This document shows, piece after piece, positions 26,226 through 34,408 of a stretch of DNA of 64,000 nt; the stretch's first letter is position 1, and each line of letters opens with the position of its first letter. The stretch is taken from assembly GCA_027450165.1 (NCBI GenBank), contig DAIDKE010000003.1, forward strand, positions 62,001-126,000, written 5' to 3'. Source of the stretch: Candidatus Saccharimonadota bacterium. Its GTDB lineage: Bacteria > Patescibacteriota > Saccharimonadia > Saccharimonadales > Saccharimonadaceae. Position numbers and translations under genes: made by a program. Below the pieces are notes generated by a model, which saw only the letters and a program-made list of their open reading frames with translations, did not search any database and was not told the DNA's origin.

Positions 26226-28739
26226 TTAGCGCTTGTGTAGCAACCGTCGGCCGATCAGTTTATGGATTTCGCTAACCACCACCGGCACGATAAAGGCGAT
26301 TAAGCCAGTTGTTAGCAGATCAAGGTAATTGACGCTGCTAACGTGCATCACTTCTTGTAAAGGACCGAACATCGCCAGCACCTGCACGGCCACCGCAATA
26401 CTCAGTCCGACAATAAAGGCGCCGCTCCACACCCGAATCCGCTTAAAGATCGACTCATAGGTACTGCGGACACATAGTGCGCTTGACCACTGTATAACCA
26501 CCAACGATGAAAAAGCGATCGTATTGGCATAGGCCGCACCGTATCGTTTGTCAAAGATAACGTACATTACCAGAACCGTTGCCGCCATGGCGATGGCCAT
26601 CACCACCAAGCGCGAGACAATAAATTTACTTAAAACCGGTGCCTTGGGCGATCGCGGCGGTCGCAGCATGTTGGTTTTTTCACCAGGTTCCAGCCCAAGC
26701 GGAATCACTAGTGCCGAGTCAGTCACCAAGTTGACCCACAAAATTTGAATTGGCAAAAGCGGCGCCGGCAATCCCATCACCAAAGCACCAATGGCTGTCA
26801 AAACTTCACCGATGTTCGTCGAAAACAAGTAAACGATCATTCGCCGAATGTTCGCAAATATCGTTCGACCTTCATTAATGGCCTCGACGATGTGGCGGAA
26901 ATTATCGTCAAGCAACACAATGTCGCCAGCGTCTTTAGCCATCTGCGAGCCGCTGCCCATTGCAAACCCAACGTGGGCGCTTGATAGCGCCGGAACATCA
27001 TTGACACCATCGCCAGTCATGGCAACTACACCATCCTGCTTCATAATCATCAAAATTCGATATTTATCTTCGGGAATAACCCTTGAAAAAACGCGTGTCC
27101 TAGCCACAATCGACTTTAGTTCTTCATCACTCATGGTCGCCATTTTGCGGGCATCAAATACTTGGTCACGAGTCTCGACTATGCCAAGTTCCTGACCGAT
27201 ATGAAAGGCTGTTTCAAAGTGATCGCCGGTAATCATCTTCACCGCCACGCCAGCCCTTTCGGCGGCTTGAATAGCTCGTTTTGCTTCAGGCCGCAGCTCA
27301 TCGGCAATCGCCAAAAAACCAGCAAAATCAAATTGTATCGACTTCGGCAGTTCCTCTAGGCTATCGACTTTACGCGCCGGGTGTGCCTGTGCTAAAGCAA
27401 TCACGCGGTAACCCTGCTTGGTAAAGTAATCAAGGGCGTTTTCGGCCGCCTCGCGTTCGCGCGTCGTCAAATCGCTCTTCTTCAATATCTTTTCGGGGGC
27501 ACCCTTTACCACAAGCAGCAGCTTGCCGTCTTCGCGCCATAAATTACCGCTCGACGAAGTCGCCTGATTAAATGGAAAGCTGGCCACCAAATCATCAACA
27601 CCGATGTGGACGCGGCCAACGTAATCCTCTATCGCCACATCCAAAGGATCGTGCATTTTACTCGTGCCATTGTTGATCGACCTAGCCGCCAATCGCACCA
27701 GGTTGTGAACGGCGCCTACCGGCCGCCAGATCTCTTGAACCGACAGCTTGTTGCGCGTTAAAGTACCGGTTTTATCGGTGGCAATGGCAGTTACAACGCC
27801 TACCGTTTCGATCGCGCTGGCATTGCGCACCAAGGCCTTTTTGCGAGCCATTCGGCGCATGCCAAGCACCAAAATGACCGATATAGCCACTGGCAGATCT
27901 TCGGGCACCGCCGAAACTCCGATCGCTAGCACAAAACGCAAACTTTCACTCAGCGCCATACCCTCGCGCAGGGCCAGCACAAACGCTACCAATATGATCG
28001 CCGCAATTACACCAACCGAACGGTTAACTAAGGTGTCAATTTTCTTTTGAATTGGGCTGACCGGCTCTTGCTTCTTTGATAAAACTGCAAGCTTACCAAA
28101 CTCGGTCTCGTTACCGATGGTTGTTACGACCGCCAAGACCTCACCAGAGACCACAAATGAGCCCTGAAAGATCATTGGGCTCTGTTCGTAGACTTCTTTG
28201 CGTCCATTGACCTCGGCAATCTGCTTGCCAATCGGCACCGATTCACCGGTGAGCAGCGACTCATCAACTCGAATGTTGCTACCGCCGATAATACGGGCAT
28301 CGGCCGGAACTCGTTCACCTTCGCTCAGACTTATAATATCGCCAGGTACCAGGTCCATGGCATCAACACTCAGAACTGCGCTATCTCGCCGCACGTCAAC
28401 CATCTGAACGGTATGCTTTTGCAGTGACCTCAGAACGCGTTCTGTCGAAATACGCTGCACGTAATAGATTGTCGCGTTGACGCTAATGATAACCAGGATC
28501 AAAATCCCGTCCAGCTGCTCGTTGTGCCAAAAACTAATGGCGGCCGCCACAAACAGTACGGCCATAAAAATGCTCTTAAATGGCTCAACTGCCCTGCTCC
28601 ACCAAGATTCACCCTGAACACGCACCGTATTGGCGCCATAAAGCCGGCGGCGCTCTTCAACCTCGGTCGGTGGCAAACCGGCCTCGGTAGTATTCAACTC
28701 TTTTAGAACAGATTGGGGTGTTTGATTATAATAAAGCAC
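26226..28739 (-). CDS. P-type cation-transporting ATPase
   Basis: 837-residue P2-type pump. Seen in order: N-terminal cation-ATPase domain, actuator TGESVPIGK (near residue 175), M4 motif VPEDLPVAISV (calcium pumps usually have PEGLP), phosphorylation site ATDKTGTLTRN, hinge TGDGVNDVPAL, and a C-terminal helix bundle. It likely exports calcium or another cation; the Glu-Asp variant in M4 makes the ion uncertain. The start is GTG at 28739: TGT-TACAAT ends seven bases upstream and no Shine-Dalgarno exists, so this may be a leaderless GTG message. Tail-to-tail with the ABC exporter genes. Confidence 0.93.
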   Translation of the reverse strand: MLYYNQTPQSVLKELNTTEAGLPPTEVEERRRLYGANTVRVQGESWWSRAVEPFKSIFMAVLFVAAAISFWHNEQLDGILILVIISVNATIYYVQRISTERVLRSLQKHTVQMVDVRRDSAVLSVDAMDLVPGDIISLSEGERVPADARIIGGSNIRVDESLLTGESVPIGKQIAEVNGRKEVYEQSPMIFQGSFVVSGEVLAVVTTIGNETEFGKLAVLSKKQEPVSPIQKKIDTLVNRSVGVIAAIILVAFVLALREGMALSESLRFVLAIGVSAVPEDLPVAISVILVLGMRRMARKKALVRNASAIETVGVVTAIATDKTGTLTRNKLSVQEIWRPVGAVHNLVRLAARSINNGTSKMHDPLDVAIEDYVGRVHIGVDDLVASFPFNQATSSSGNLWREDGKLLLVVKGAPEKILKKSDLTTREREAAENALDYFTKQGYRVIALAQAHPARKVDSLEELPKSIQFDFAGFLAIADELRPEAKRAIQAAERAGVAVKMITGDHFETAFHIGQELGIVETRDQVFDARKMATMSDEELKSIVARTRVFSRVIPEDKYRILMIMKQDGVVAMTGDGVNDVPALSSAHVGFAMGSGSQMAKDAGDIVLLDDNFRHIVEAINEGRTIFANIRRMIVYLFSTNIGEVLTAIGALVMGLPAPLLPIQILWVNLVTDSALVIPLGLEPGEKTNMLRPPRSPKAPVLSKFIVSRLVVMAIAMAATVLVMYVIFDKRYGAAYANTIAFSSLVVIQWSSALCVRSTYESIFKRIRVWSGAFIVGLSIAVAVQVLAMFGPLQEVMHVSSVNYLDLLTTGLIAFIVPVVVSEIHKLIGRRLLHKR

Positions 28740-28763
28740 TAGCTTTATTGTAACAAAAGCCGA

Positions 28764-29297
28764 CTAGTTTTCGTGACTTGTTTCGCGGTGGGCGTGGTGT
28801 GTGATTTTTGACGGATGGTTAAAGTAGCCGCGAATTTCATACAACAGATAAGCTTCGATTGCCAAGAAAATTACACCAACAATTAGGCCGCTAAACAAAG
28901 GGTAAAGGCCACCCGAAGTCACCGCCGCTACCGCCGTTGACACGGCATTTACTAACAGCAAAATAAATAACAGTACCCAGCCTTTTTTAGCCATTCGCCT
29001 GAGCGGCGTTACCGCGTTCAAAAGCAAGGCGGCACTTACAATCACAAACGCCAGCGATAACAGGGTTGTGATTAGCCACCACGCTCCGTGCGCGCCAAAG
29101 AAAATACCAAACGACAGGAACGGCAGCGCCACGATGATACTTATGAGGCCAAAGAAAGCCACAATAGCGGTAATAACCCCGCCAACTAACGCAATCCACC
29201 AGATATTACTTGCCAGCCAAGTCTGAGCACTGGTCGGCAAATGTGGCACCGACTTTAGCCAGTCAGCCACCTTAAGTTCTAATTCCCTGAGTGTCAT
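28764..29297 (-). CDS. Multi-span membrane protein, unknown
   Basis: 177 residues, a short amphipathic N-terminal region and about four or five transmembrane helices, ending in a His-rich tail (THHAHRETSHEN). No family is recognised with confidence. The ATG at 29297 is selected because GAGGAGGTT lies five bases before it. It ends 24 bases before the P-type ATPase start codon in the same orientation, so it may be cotranscribed, but the ATPase has its own -10 element. The His-rich tail might bind metal; this is speculation. Confidence 0.6.
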   Translation of the reverse strand: MTLRELELKVADWLKSVPHLPTSAQTWLASNIWWIALVGGVITAIVAFFGLISIIVALPFLSFGIFFGAHGAWWLITTLLSLAFVIVSAALLLNAVTPLRRMAKKGWVLLFILLLVNAVSTAVAAVTSGGLYPLFSGLIVGVIFLAIEAYLLYEIRGYFNHPSKITHHAHRETSHEN

Positions 29298-29351
29298 AGG
29301 AACCTCCTCGTTACTTACATCTATCATATCTAAGACTATGACTTAGGGCAA

Positions 29352-29852
29352 CTATTTTTTATGCGCCGACACACCAGATTTAGCGTGTCTAAATGGCCAA
29401 AGCCCCCAAGACGCCCAGGCAGCCACAACCGCTAAGGCCAGCACCAAAAACAACAAGCCCAGACTTGGCGCCACTGTTAGCTTTGCGCCTAAAATACCAC
29501 TATTAGATATGCGCTCTGACGACGCTAGAATCGAACCTAAAACAAACAGCCAAATTGCCGGCGCCAACCAACCCAGAAACATGCTAAAAGCCCGAAAAGC
29601 GACACTTAAACGCACGCCCAGCAGGAACGGCACCGCAAAAACCTCGGCCATCGCCACAATACCCGCTAGAGCGACCGCAAAGACATGACCGCCAGGCAAG
29701 CTAAAGCCGTAAAAGATATTCACAAAATCCGGGAAATTAAACAGCTGCAACAGCACCATAACAATCAAAATCCCAGCATAAACTTTAGCCACCATAGAGG
29801 CATCTTTGGTTTTTGGAGCCGGAGCAACGGTTGTTTGGGCTAATCTGATCAT
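29352..29852 (-). CDS. Four-helix membrane protein, unknown
   Basis: 166 residues with an N-terminal cytoplasmic stretch and four hydrophobic segments (about 25-40, 55-80, 90-112, 130-152). It ends in a short basic tail. No catalytic motif is seen. TATACT ends exactly six bases before the ATG at 29852, with no Shine-Dalgarno, a leaderless arrangement. Lies just upstream of another membrane protein gene and may form a two-gene unit with it. Confidence 0.55.
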   Translation of the reverse strand: MIRLAQTTVAPAPKTKDASMVAKVYAGILIVMVLLQLFNFPDFVNIFYGFSLPGGHVFAVALAGIVAMAEVFAVPFLLGVRLSVAFRAFSMFLGWLAPAIWLFVLGSILASSERISNSGILGAKLTVAPSLGLLFLVLALAVVAAWASWGLWPFRHAKSGVSAHKK

Positions 29853-29977
29853 GCTTAAAGTATAGCCAGCCGCCAGCGCTTATGCAAGTTGATGTCATTT
29901 TTACGATTATGCTTGCGCTTTTAAAAGAATTCGTTTAAAGTACATACAAGCGAAAGTTACAAAAACAAACACATCCC

Positions 29978-30025
29978 TAAAAAAATATGTTGTGACTCAT
30001 CGCTCTACGACATCCACCACAACAT
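29978..30025 (-). terminator. Second terminator downstream of trmD
   Basis: On the minus strand ATGTTGTG (30025-30018) pairs with CACAACAT (29994-29987) around a 23-base loop, followed by a run of T. It stands behind a first terminator at 30027-30059, forming a tandem stop. The remaining bases up to 29852 hold no other feature seen. Confidence 0.6.
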
Positions 30026-30026
30026 G

Positions 30027-30059
30027 AAAACGCCCGCGGCTGCGACCATGGGCGTTTTT
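30027..30059 (-). terminator. First terminator downstream of trmD
   Basis: Stem AAAACGCCC / GGGCGTTTT (30027-30035 with 30050-30058) located directly after the trmD stop; on the minus strand the right-hand stem ends in TTTT. Confidence 0.75.
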
Positions 30060-30072
30060 AATTTATGTCTAA

Positions 30073-30726
30073 TTATTCAGCTTTGAGCGAATTATCTTGG
30101 CGCCACTTGGCGATGGCGGCGTGGTTGCCACTCAGCAAAACCTCGGGCACCTTCATGCCCCGAAACTCCTCTGGCCGGGTATATTGTGGGAATTCTAACG
30201 TCTCACCATCGGCAAAACTTTCAATCTCGGCACTCATTTCACCGCCTAAAACACCAGGCAGCAAACGAACAATGCTGTCGATAATAGTCAAAGCCGGCAA
30301 TTCGCCACCAGTCAGCACATAGTCGCCGATACTCACCTGTTCATCAACCAGACTCACTACACGCTCGTCATAGCCCTCGTAGCGGCCGCAGACGAAGATA
30401 TAACCATGGTCGGCTTCGGACCAAGCTTTGGCCGTTGCCTGCACCCAGCGCTGGCCACGCGGCGTCATAAGGACTACTTTGGCCGTTGGGTCATACGCCT
30501 TGGCCTGCTCAATTGCCGCGAACAGCGGCTCGGGCTTGAGCAACATACCGTCGCCACCACCGTAAGGTGTGTCATCGACTTGTTTGCGCGGCCCCAGCCC
30601 AAAATCACGCAGCTGAATAATCTTGAATTCAACCGCTTGTTCCTGCTGCGCCTTCCACATCATCGAGCTATTAAGCGCCCCGGTCAGGATTTCCGGAAAT
30701 AAAGTTATAATTTGAATTTTCTTCAT
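30073..30726 (-). CDS. trmD: tRNA (guanine-N1)-methyltransferase
   Basis: 217-residue SPOUT methyltransferase that makes m1G37 next to the anticodon and prevents +1 frameshifting. Characteristic stretches are IITLFPEIL at the N-terminus, DTPYGGGDGMLLKPEPLF, FVCGRYEGYDERV and the trefoil-knot SIGDYVLTGGELPAL. It is slightly shorter than E. coli TrmD, lacking part of the C-terminal domain. The usual rpsP-rimM-trmD order is kept except that rimM is missing and a KH gene lies upstream. Separated from the KH gene by a terminator, so it may have its own promoter. Confidence 0.96.
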   Translation of the reverse strand: MKKIQIITLFPEILTGALNSSMMWKAQQEQAVEFKIIQLRDFGLGPRKQVDDTPYGGGDGMLLKPEPLFAAIEQAKAYDPTAKVVLMTPRGQRWVQATAKAWSEADHGYIFVCGRYEGYDERVVSLVDEQVSIGDYVLTGGELPALTIIDSIVRLLPGVLGGEMSAEIESFADGETLEFPQYTRPEEFRGMKVPEVLLSGNHAAIAKWRQDNSLKAE

Positions 30727-30742
30727 CTATAACAGTTTAGCA

Positions 30743-30775
30743 CAAAACAAAACGCCCCAAAGACTTGGGGGCGTT
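30743..30775 (-). terminator. Terminator after the KH-domain gene
   Basis: AACGCCCC at 30751-30758 pairs with GGGGCGTT at 30768-30775; on the minus strand the stem is followed by TTTTGTTTTG. It separates the KH gene from trmD. A further 8-bp inverted repeat around 30838-30862 lacks a T-run. Confidence 0.75.
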
Positions 30776-30868
30776 CGGTATCACATAAGCTCTCAACAAA
30801 TGTGGTGATTCGTTGCTCGCAGTAGAGCTGTTTCCTCGCAGTTCAAGTGATTTTTTGAACTGTTTGTA

Positions 30869-31261
30869 TTATATATCTAAGTCGTCGAGCTCTGCAAGCT
30901 CCTCGCGGGTCTTTTTTGAATAATCACTAGCATTATCCACAGGCTCCTCGACAGAGTTATTCACAGGCTGGTCGTCGGCATCATCTGATGATGTAATATA
31001 ACTAGATGCTTGATCGTCGTTGTTAACAATCTTCAGGTTATAGCGCGCATCATTCTTAGTGCCGAGTGCGCGCAGCAAAGTACGCAAGCTTTGAGCGGTT
31101 ACGCCACGCTTGCCGATGACGCGTCCTAAATCTTCTGGATTCACAGTTAGTGTTAGTAGTACGCCTTTTTCATCGATTGTCCGTTCGACAACGACATCGT
31201 CCGGGTGTCCCACCACTGATTTGACGATATATTCTACGAATTGCTGGTCAATTGTTGACAT
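30869..31261 (-). CDS. khpA: KH-domain RNA-binding protein (KhpA-like)
   Basis: 130 residues. The KH domain (about 1-75) has the family core NPEDLGRVIGKRGVTAQSL with the GxxG loop. The C-terminal 55 residues are acidic and low-complexity (DDADDQPVNNSVEEPV), a likely disordered tail absent from typical KhpA. The family binds structured RNA and works with KhpB/Jag in controlling cell division and translation. The ATG at 31261 follows GGAGGG at a normal distance; the GTG four codons earlier is unlikely. Its position between rpsP and trmD is conserved in many bacteria. Confidence 0.88.
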   Translation of the reverse strand: MSTIDQQFVEYIVKSVVGHPDDVVVERTIDEKGVLLTLTVNPEDLGRVIGKRGVTAQSLRTLLRALGTKNDARYNLKIVNNDDQASSYITSSDDADDQPVNNSVEEPVDNASDYSKKTREELAELDDLDI

Positions 31262-31304
31262 GTTACCCTCCACGTCACGGTCATTAGTTCGTACTTCAAT
31301 TGTA

Positions 31305-31337
31305 ACAGAAAAACGCCTGGCATTGCCAAGCGTTTTT
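31305..31337 (-). terminator. Terminator or attenuator between rpsP and KH gene
   Basis: AAAAACGCCTGGC (31309-31321) and GCCAAGCGTTTTT (31325-31337) form a strong hairpin with a three-base loop; on the minus strand it ends in TTTTT. It would split an otherwise cotranscribed ribosomal operon. Confidence 0.8.
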
Positions 31338-31354
31338 ATAAAATAGCTTAATCG

Positions 31355-31768
31355 TTATTCGGCTGATTCTTCAGCTGGTGCAGCTTCGGCTTCAGTCTTA
31401 GCCTCGGTAACTTCTTCGGCGGCCACTGGCTCTTCGGCTACAGGCTCTTCCTTAGGCTGGTTTTTGCGCAGCTTTTCAGGGTTACGGATAGCTTTAGCTT
31501 TGTCGGCCGAAGCTTCTTTGACCCATTTTGGCAACTTAACGCCAGCGTCTTTTAGAAGTTTGACGACGCGAGGAGTTGGCTGGGCGCCGTTGTCGAGATA
31601 TTTCTGAGCTAGTTCAACTTGAATCTTAGCTTCTTTGGTGTGTGGGTTGTAGCTGCCGACATAAGCGACAACACGACCGCTTGATGGATGGCGCTGAGCC
31701 TCTTGAACAGCCACACGGTAAGTTGGGTAACCGCTACGGCCAAGGCGTTGCAAACGAATTGCGAGCAT
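31355..31768 (-). CDS. rpsP: 30S ribosomal protein S16
   Basis: 137 residues. The S16 core occupies about residues 1-80 (MLAIRLQRLGRSGYPTYRV, then HPSSGRVVAYVGSYNPHTKE). A long acidic alanine/glutamate-rich tail (about 100-137) roughly extends the usual 80-90 residue protein and is low in complexity. It binds 16S rRNA during small-subunit assembly. Ribosome binding site AAGGAA lies somewhat far (about 12 bases) from the ATG. Confidence 0.95.
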   Translation of the reverse strand: MLAIRLQRLGRSGYPTYRVAVQEAQRHPSSGRVVAYVGSYNPHTKEAKIQVELAQKYLDNGAQPTPRVVKLLKDAGVKLPKWVKEASADKAKAIRNPEKLRKNQPKEEPVAEEPVAAEEVTEAKTEAEAAPAEESAE

Positions 31769-31846
31769 GCTTTTTCTTTATTCCTTACTTAAAACGATTA
31801 AACTATTTTTACTCTCAGACGATTCTACAGTATTTTACCTCTTAAG

Positions 31847-32563
31847 TCAACTCTGGGACTGCTTTTCATAAGCGTCGAGAGCTTGCTTGGCGGCTTCTTG
31901 CTGGGCGGCTTGTTTACTAGGCCCTACGCCCTTGCCCATTAGCTTATCGGCGGCATAAACGCCAAGTGTAAAGACCTTGTCGTGGTCCGGGCCAACAGCG
32001 CTTAAGACCACGTAGCGTGGCGTCACACCATCAACCTTTTGCATAACTTCTTGCAGGTGCGATTTCGGATCGCGCCAGCTACCCTCGGCCAATATGTCAT
32101 CGAGTTTGGTAATGATGTGCTTGTGAATAAACACCGAAGCGTCGTTATAGCCGCGCTCCAAGTAAATCGAGCCGATAACGGCTTCGAACGCATTGGCCAA
32201 GATCTGTAAACGGGCTCGATCACTACCCTGTTTTTCACCACGACTCATGCGTACCAGCGGCTCATAACCTAATTGCTGACCGGCGGCGCCAATACTTTCG
32301 GTGCGCACCAGCGCTGCCCGCCAACTCGTCAAAATACCCTCTGGTTCGTCGTAATGCTTAAACAAATAATCGGTTACGACTAGCTCAAGTACGGCGTCAC
32401 CCAGAAACTCCAGCCGCTCATTGTGTTCGTGGACGCTCTTTTTGTGCTCGTTAACGTAGCTGCGGTGCGTCAGGGCGGTTATTAACAGATTGATGTCTTT
32501 GTATTCAAAACCAAGCTTGGAGCGCGCAAAATCTTGATATGGCGCCACCTGTATACCATTCAT
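31847..32563 (-). CDS. rnc: Ribonuclease III
   Basis: 238 residues: N-terminal RNase III domain with the signature ERLEFLGDAVLELVV near residue 48 (metal-binding glutamate and aspartate present) and a second acidic site near NAFEAVIGSIYLE, then a C-terminal dsRNA-binding domain (about 155-230, ending QAAQQEAAKQALDAYEK). It processes rRNA precursors and double-stranded RNA. AGGAGA precedes the ATG. Directly adjacent (0 bases) to the Nudix gene upstream, forming a nusB-Nudix-rnc unit. Confidence 0.97.
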   Translation of the reverse strand: MNGIQVAPYQDFARSKLGFEYKDINLLITALTHRSYVNEHKKSVHEHNERLEFLGDAVLELVVTDYLFKHYDEPEGILTSWRAALVRTESIGAAGQQLGYEPLVRMSRGEKQGSDRARLQILANAFEAVIGSIYLERGYNDASVFIHKHIITKLDDILAEGSWRDPKSHLQEVMQKVDGVTPRYVVLSAVGPDHDKVFTLGVYAADKLMGKGVGPSKQAAQQEAAKQALDAYEKQSQS

Positions 32564-33061
32564 TTATAGTTTCTCCTGTCTGATTCTTTTCATCGCAAGG
32601 AGCATCAGTTTACCGATGTCTTCATACTCGATCGCCTCGAGCGCATCGTGAAACGGAAACCACTTGACGTCAAGAATCCAATCTTCTTTACGAAGCTTAT
32701 TGCTATCGCTCAAAACCCGCACCAGATAAATCTGGGTGGTCATGAGGACCAATTTATCAATCCGGCGATAGCGAAAATGTATCTTACCCAGCCAGCCCAA
32801 AACTTCGACGTTATTCAAGCCAACCTCTTCGCCAATCTCGCGCTTGGCGGTTTGCTGCGCGGTCTCGCCGGGCTCAATGTGACCCTTTGGAATTGTCCAG
32901 CGACCCCTGGAGTCCTGAAGCAGCAGAATCTCAATCCCTGCACCATCTTTAGCATGGCGAAAGATAATACCACCGGCGGTTGGTTCGCGAACTATCTCCT
33001 GAATCGACGGTTTCTTGCGATTAAAATACTTCTTAAACTTATCAAACTGTGGCGCCTGCAT
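32564..33061 (-). CDS. Nudix hydrolase
   Basis: 165 residues. The Nudix box is GHIEPGETAQQTAKREIGEE followed by VGL, complete with the REUxEE core. The domain starts near residue 35 with EPTAGGIIFRHAKDG, reminiscent of diadenosine tetraphosphate hydrolases and MutT-type enzymes. Substrate unknown, likely a nucleoside diphosphate derivative. The start at 33061 (MQAPQFDKFKKYF) overlaps the nusB 3' end by 20 bases; a longer frame upstream lies wholly inside nusB and is not credible. Confidence 0.88.
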   Translation of the reverse strand: MQAPQFDKFKKYFNRKKPSIQEIVREPTAGGIIFRHAKDGAGIEILLLQDSRGRWTIPKGHIEPGETAQQTAKREIGEEVGLNNVEVLGWLGKIHFRYRRIDKLVLMTTQIYLVRVLSDSNKLRKEDWILDVKWFPFHDALEAIEYEDIGKLMLLAMKRIRQEKL

Positions 33062-33509
33062 TTTTGGCTTCGTCCGATCCCTCAATAAGTGTGCGGAAAG
33101 CCGTTCCCAGCACTCCGTTAACAAACTTACTTGAGTTGTCAGAGCCAAACGCCTTGGCTAATTCTACTGCTTCGTTAATCGCCACTTTTGGTGGAACGAT
33201 TTTTGATTGATACAGTAGCTCGTAGACACCAATTCTAAGGATATTACGATCAATCCGAGCAATCTGCTCGATTGGCCAATCAGGTGCAATCGGCTGAATC
33301 GTCTTGTCTAGCTCGGCTTGCGCCTTTAAAACACCTTGGGTAAGGTCTTTTACGAATTGGGTGTCGTCAATGGCGGCCTCGTATCTTTCTAGATTACGGG
33401 CAATTATTTCGTCAATGTCGGCCGTTTCGTCGCCGGACTGGGTGCGAAATTCGTATTCATACAAACTCTGCAACGCAACGATGCGACCGAGGTGCCTGTT
33501 AGATGCCAT
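33042..33509 (-). CDS. nusB: Transcription antitermination factor NusB
   Basis: 155 residues, all-helical. The N-terminal SNRHLGRIVALQSLYEYEF and the C-terminal VPPKVAINEAVELAKAFG followed by SSKFVNGVLG are typical NusB motifs. It binds boxA RNA together with NusE to allow rRNA transcription through terminators. It lies between rpmF and a Nudix gene. Ribosome binding site is weak (AAAGAG 15 bases upstream). Confidence 0.95.
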   Translation of the reverse strand: MASNRHLGRIVALQSLYEYEFRTQSGDETADIDEIIARNLERYEAAIDDTQFVKDLTQGVLKAQAELDKTIQPIAPDWPIEQIARIDRNILRIGVYELLYQSKIVPPKVAINEAVELAKAFGSDNSSKFVNGVLGTAFRTLIEGSDEAKNAGATV

Positions 33510-33545
33510 GGGCGTTTGTTCTCTTTAAAATTTAAATTACAAAAA

Positions 33546-33695
33546 CTATTTACTAGCCTTTTTGCCACTTTCGCGGCGGGTCGTAAAGGCCTTGACCGGC
33601 GAAGTCGCATTGACGCGACGCGCTAGACTCAGGCGCAAATGGCTACGACGAAGACCCGTTTTTCGTGGGCTACTCTGTTTCTTTGGTTCTGCCAT
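33546..33695 (-). CDS. rpmF: 50S ribosomal protein L32, short zinc-free form
   Basis: 49 residues, beginning MAEPKKQSSPRKTGLRRSHL, the L32 N-terminal pattern (typically PKRKTSKSRRDKRRAH). The C-terminal part lacks the CxxC...C zinc-ribbon of common L32 proteins and is only basic (FTTRRESGKKASK). A strong AAGGAG-like site (GAGGAGTTCC region) precedes the ATG at 33695. The gene is too short to stand out by length, but position upstream of nusB and composition support it. Confidence 0.8.
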   Translation of the reverse strand: MAEPKKQSSPRKTGLRRSHLRLSLARRVNATSPVKAFTTRRESGKKASK

Positions 33696-33811
33696 GTAAG
33701 GAACTCCTCTTATAGGTTATTAGTGATTAGCCTTATCATACTACTTTTAACCGATATTCTCAAGCGCTATCGCTGTTGACTTTGTAAGCATAAGTGTCAC
33801 AATAAAGACAT

Positions 33812-34408
33812 ATGACAGAAAAACAAACACCAGGCAAAGCTAACTCTGATCCATTTCTAGACGAGGCGCGCCGACGCGCCAAAGCCCGATTAGAAGCACC
33901 TGGCCAGCAGCGTCCAAGACACATTGGCAGAAAAGTGTTAATTGGCGCTACGCTGGCAGCTTCAGCTGGACTCGGTATCGCCGGTCTCGTCGATAGCTCT
34001 AATCACCCAGAAGATGGACACAACAACGAATCGATCGCCGAAGCTTTCCAGAGTGACACCTCGGTTACCGAGCTCGACGTCTCCGGTGACGCCCGGTTTC
34101 GTAGCGCACCAAACACCGACCCTTCAAACATCCTACTCCAATACAATGGAGCGGATGTCGCCATTAATACGCCGGGTGGCGTTTATGAAAGTCACGATGA
34201 AAATGGCACCTGGTATGGCGTCAATCGTAGTCAGCTACCTGAGAGCATCCAAACTGGCGGAATTAATAATCGCATCTCAAAAGACGGCGACGGCATAATC
34301 TGGATCAATGAGCAAACTGCAGCACCAGTTAAAACTGTGATCGGCGATGTCGACACGTCGACCGATAATCCATCGGATCCAACTAACTTAGCTGGTCTAA
34401 ATAACTAA
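33812..34408 (+). CDS. Single-span protein of unknown function
   Basis: 198 residues: basic N-terminal cytoplasmic region (about 1-45, DEARRRAKARLEAPGQQRP), one hydrophobic segment (about 46-66, VLIGATLAASAGLGIAGLV), then a hydrophilic outer domain with GVYESHDENGTWYGVNRSQL. The outer domain hints at an SH3-like or small beta fold but no family is recognised. The ATG follows CACAAT by eight bases with no Shine-Dalgarno. Its 3' end overlaps the convergent leuS stop by four bases. Confidence 0.6.
   Translation: MTEKQTPGKANSDPFLDEARRRAKARLEAPGQQRPRHIGRKVLIGATLAASAGLGIAGLVDSSNHPEDGHNNESIAEAFQSDTSVTELDVSGDARFRSAPNTDPSNILLQYNGADVAINTPGGVYESHDENGTWYGVNRSQLPESIQTGGINNRISKDGDGIIWINEQTAAPVKTVIGDVDTSTDNPSDPTNLAGLNN

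Noticed and set aside
30838-30862. Inverted repeat CAGTTCAA/TTGAACTG as a terminator of the KH gene
   Set aside because: No T-run follows on either strand; a proper terminator lies at 30743-30775.
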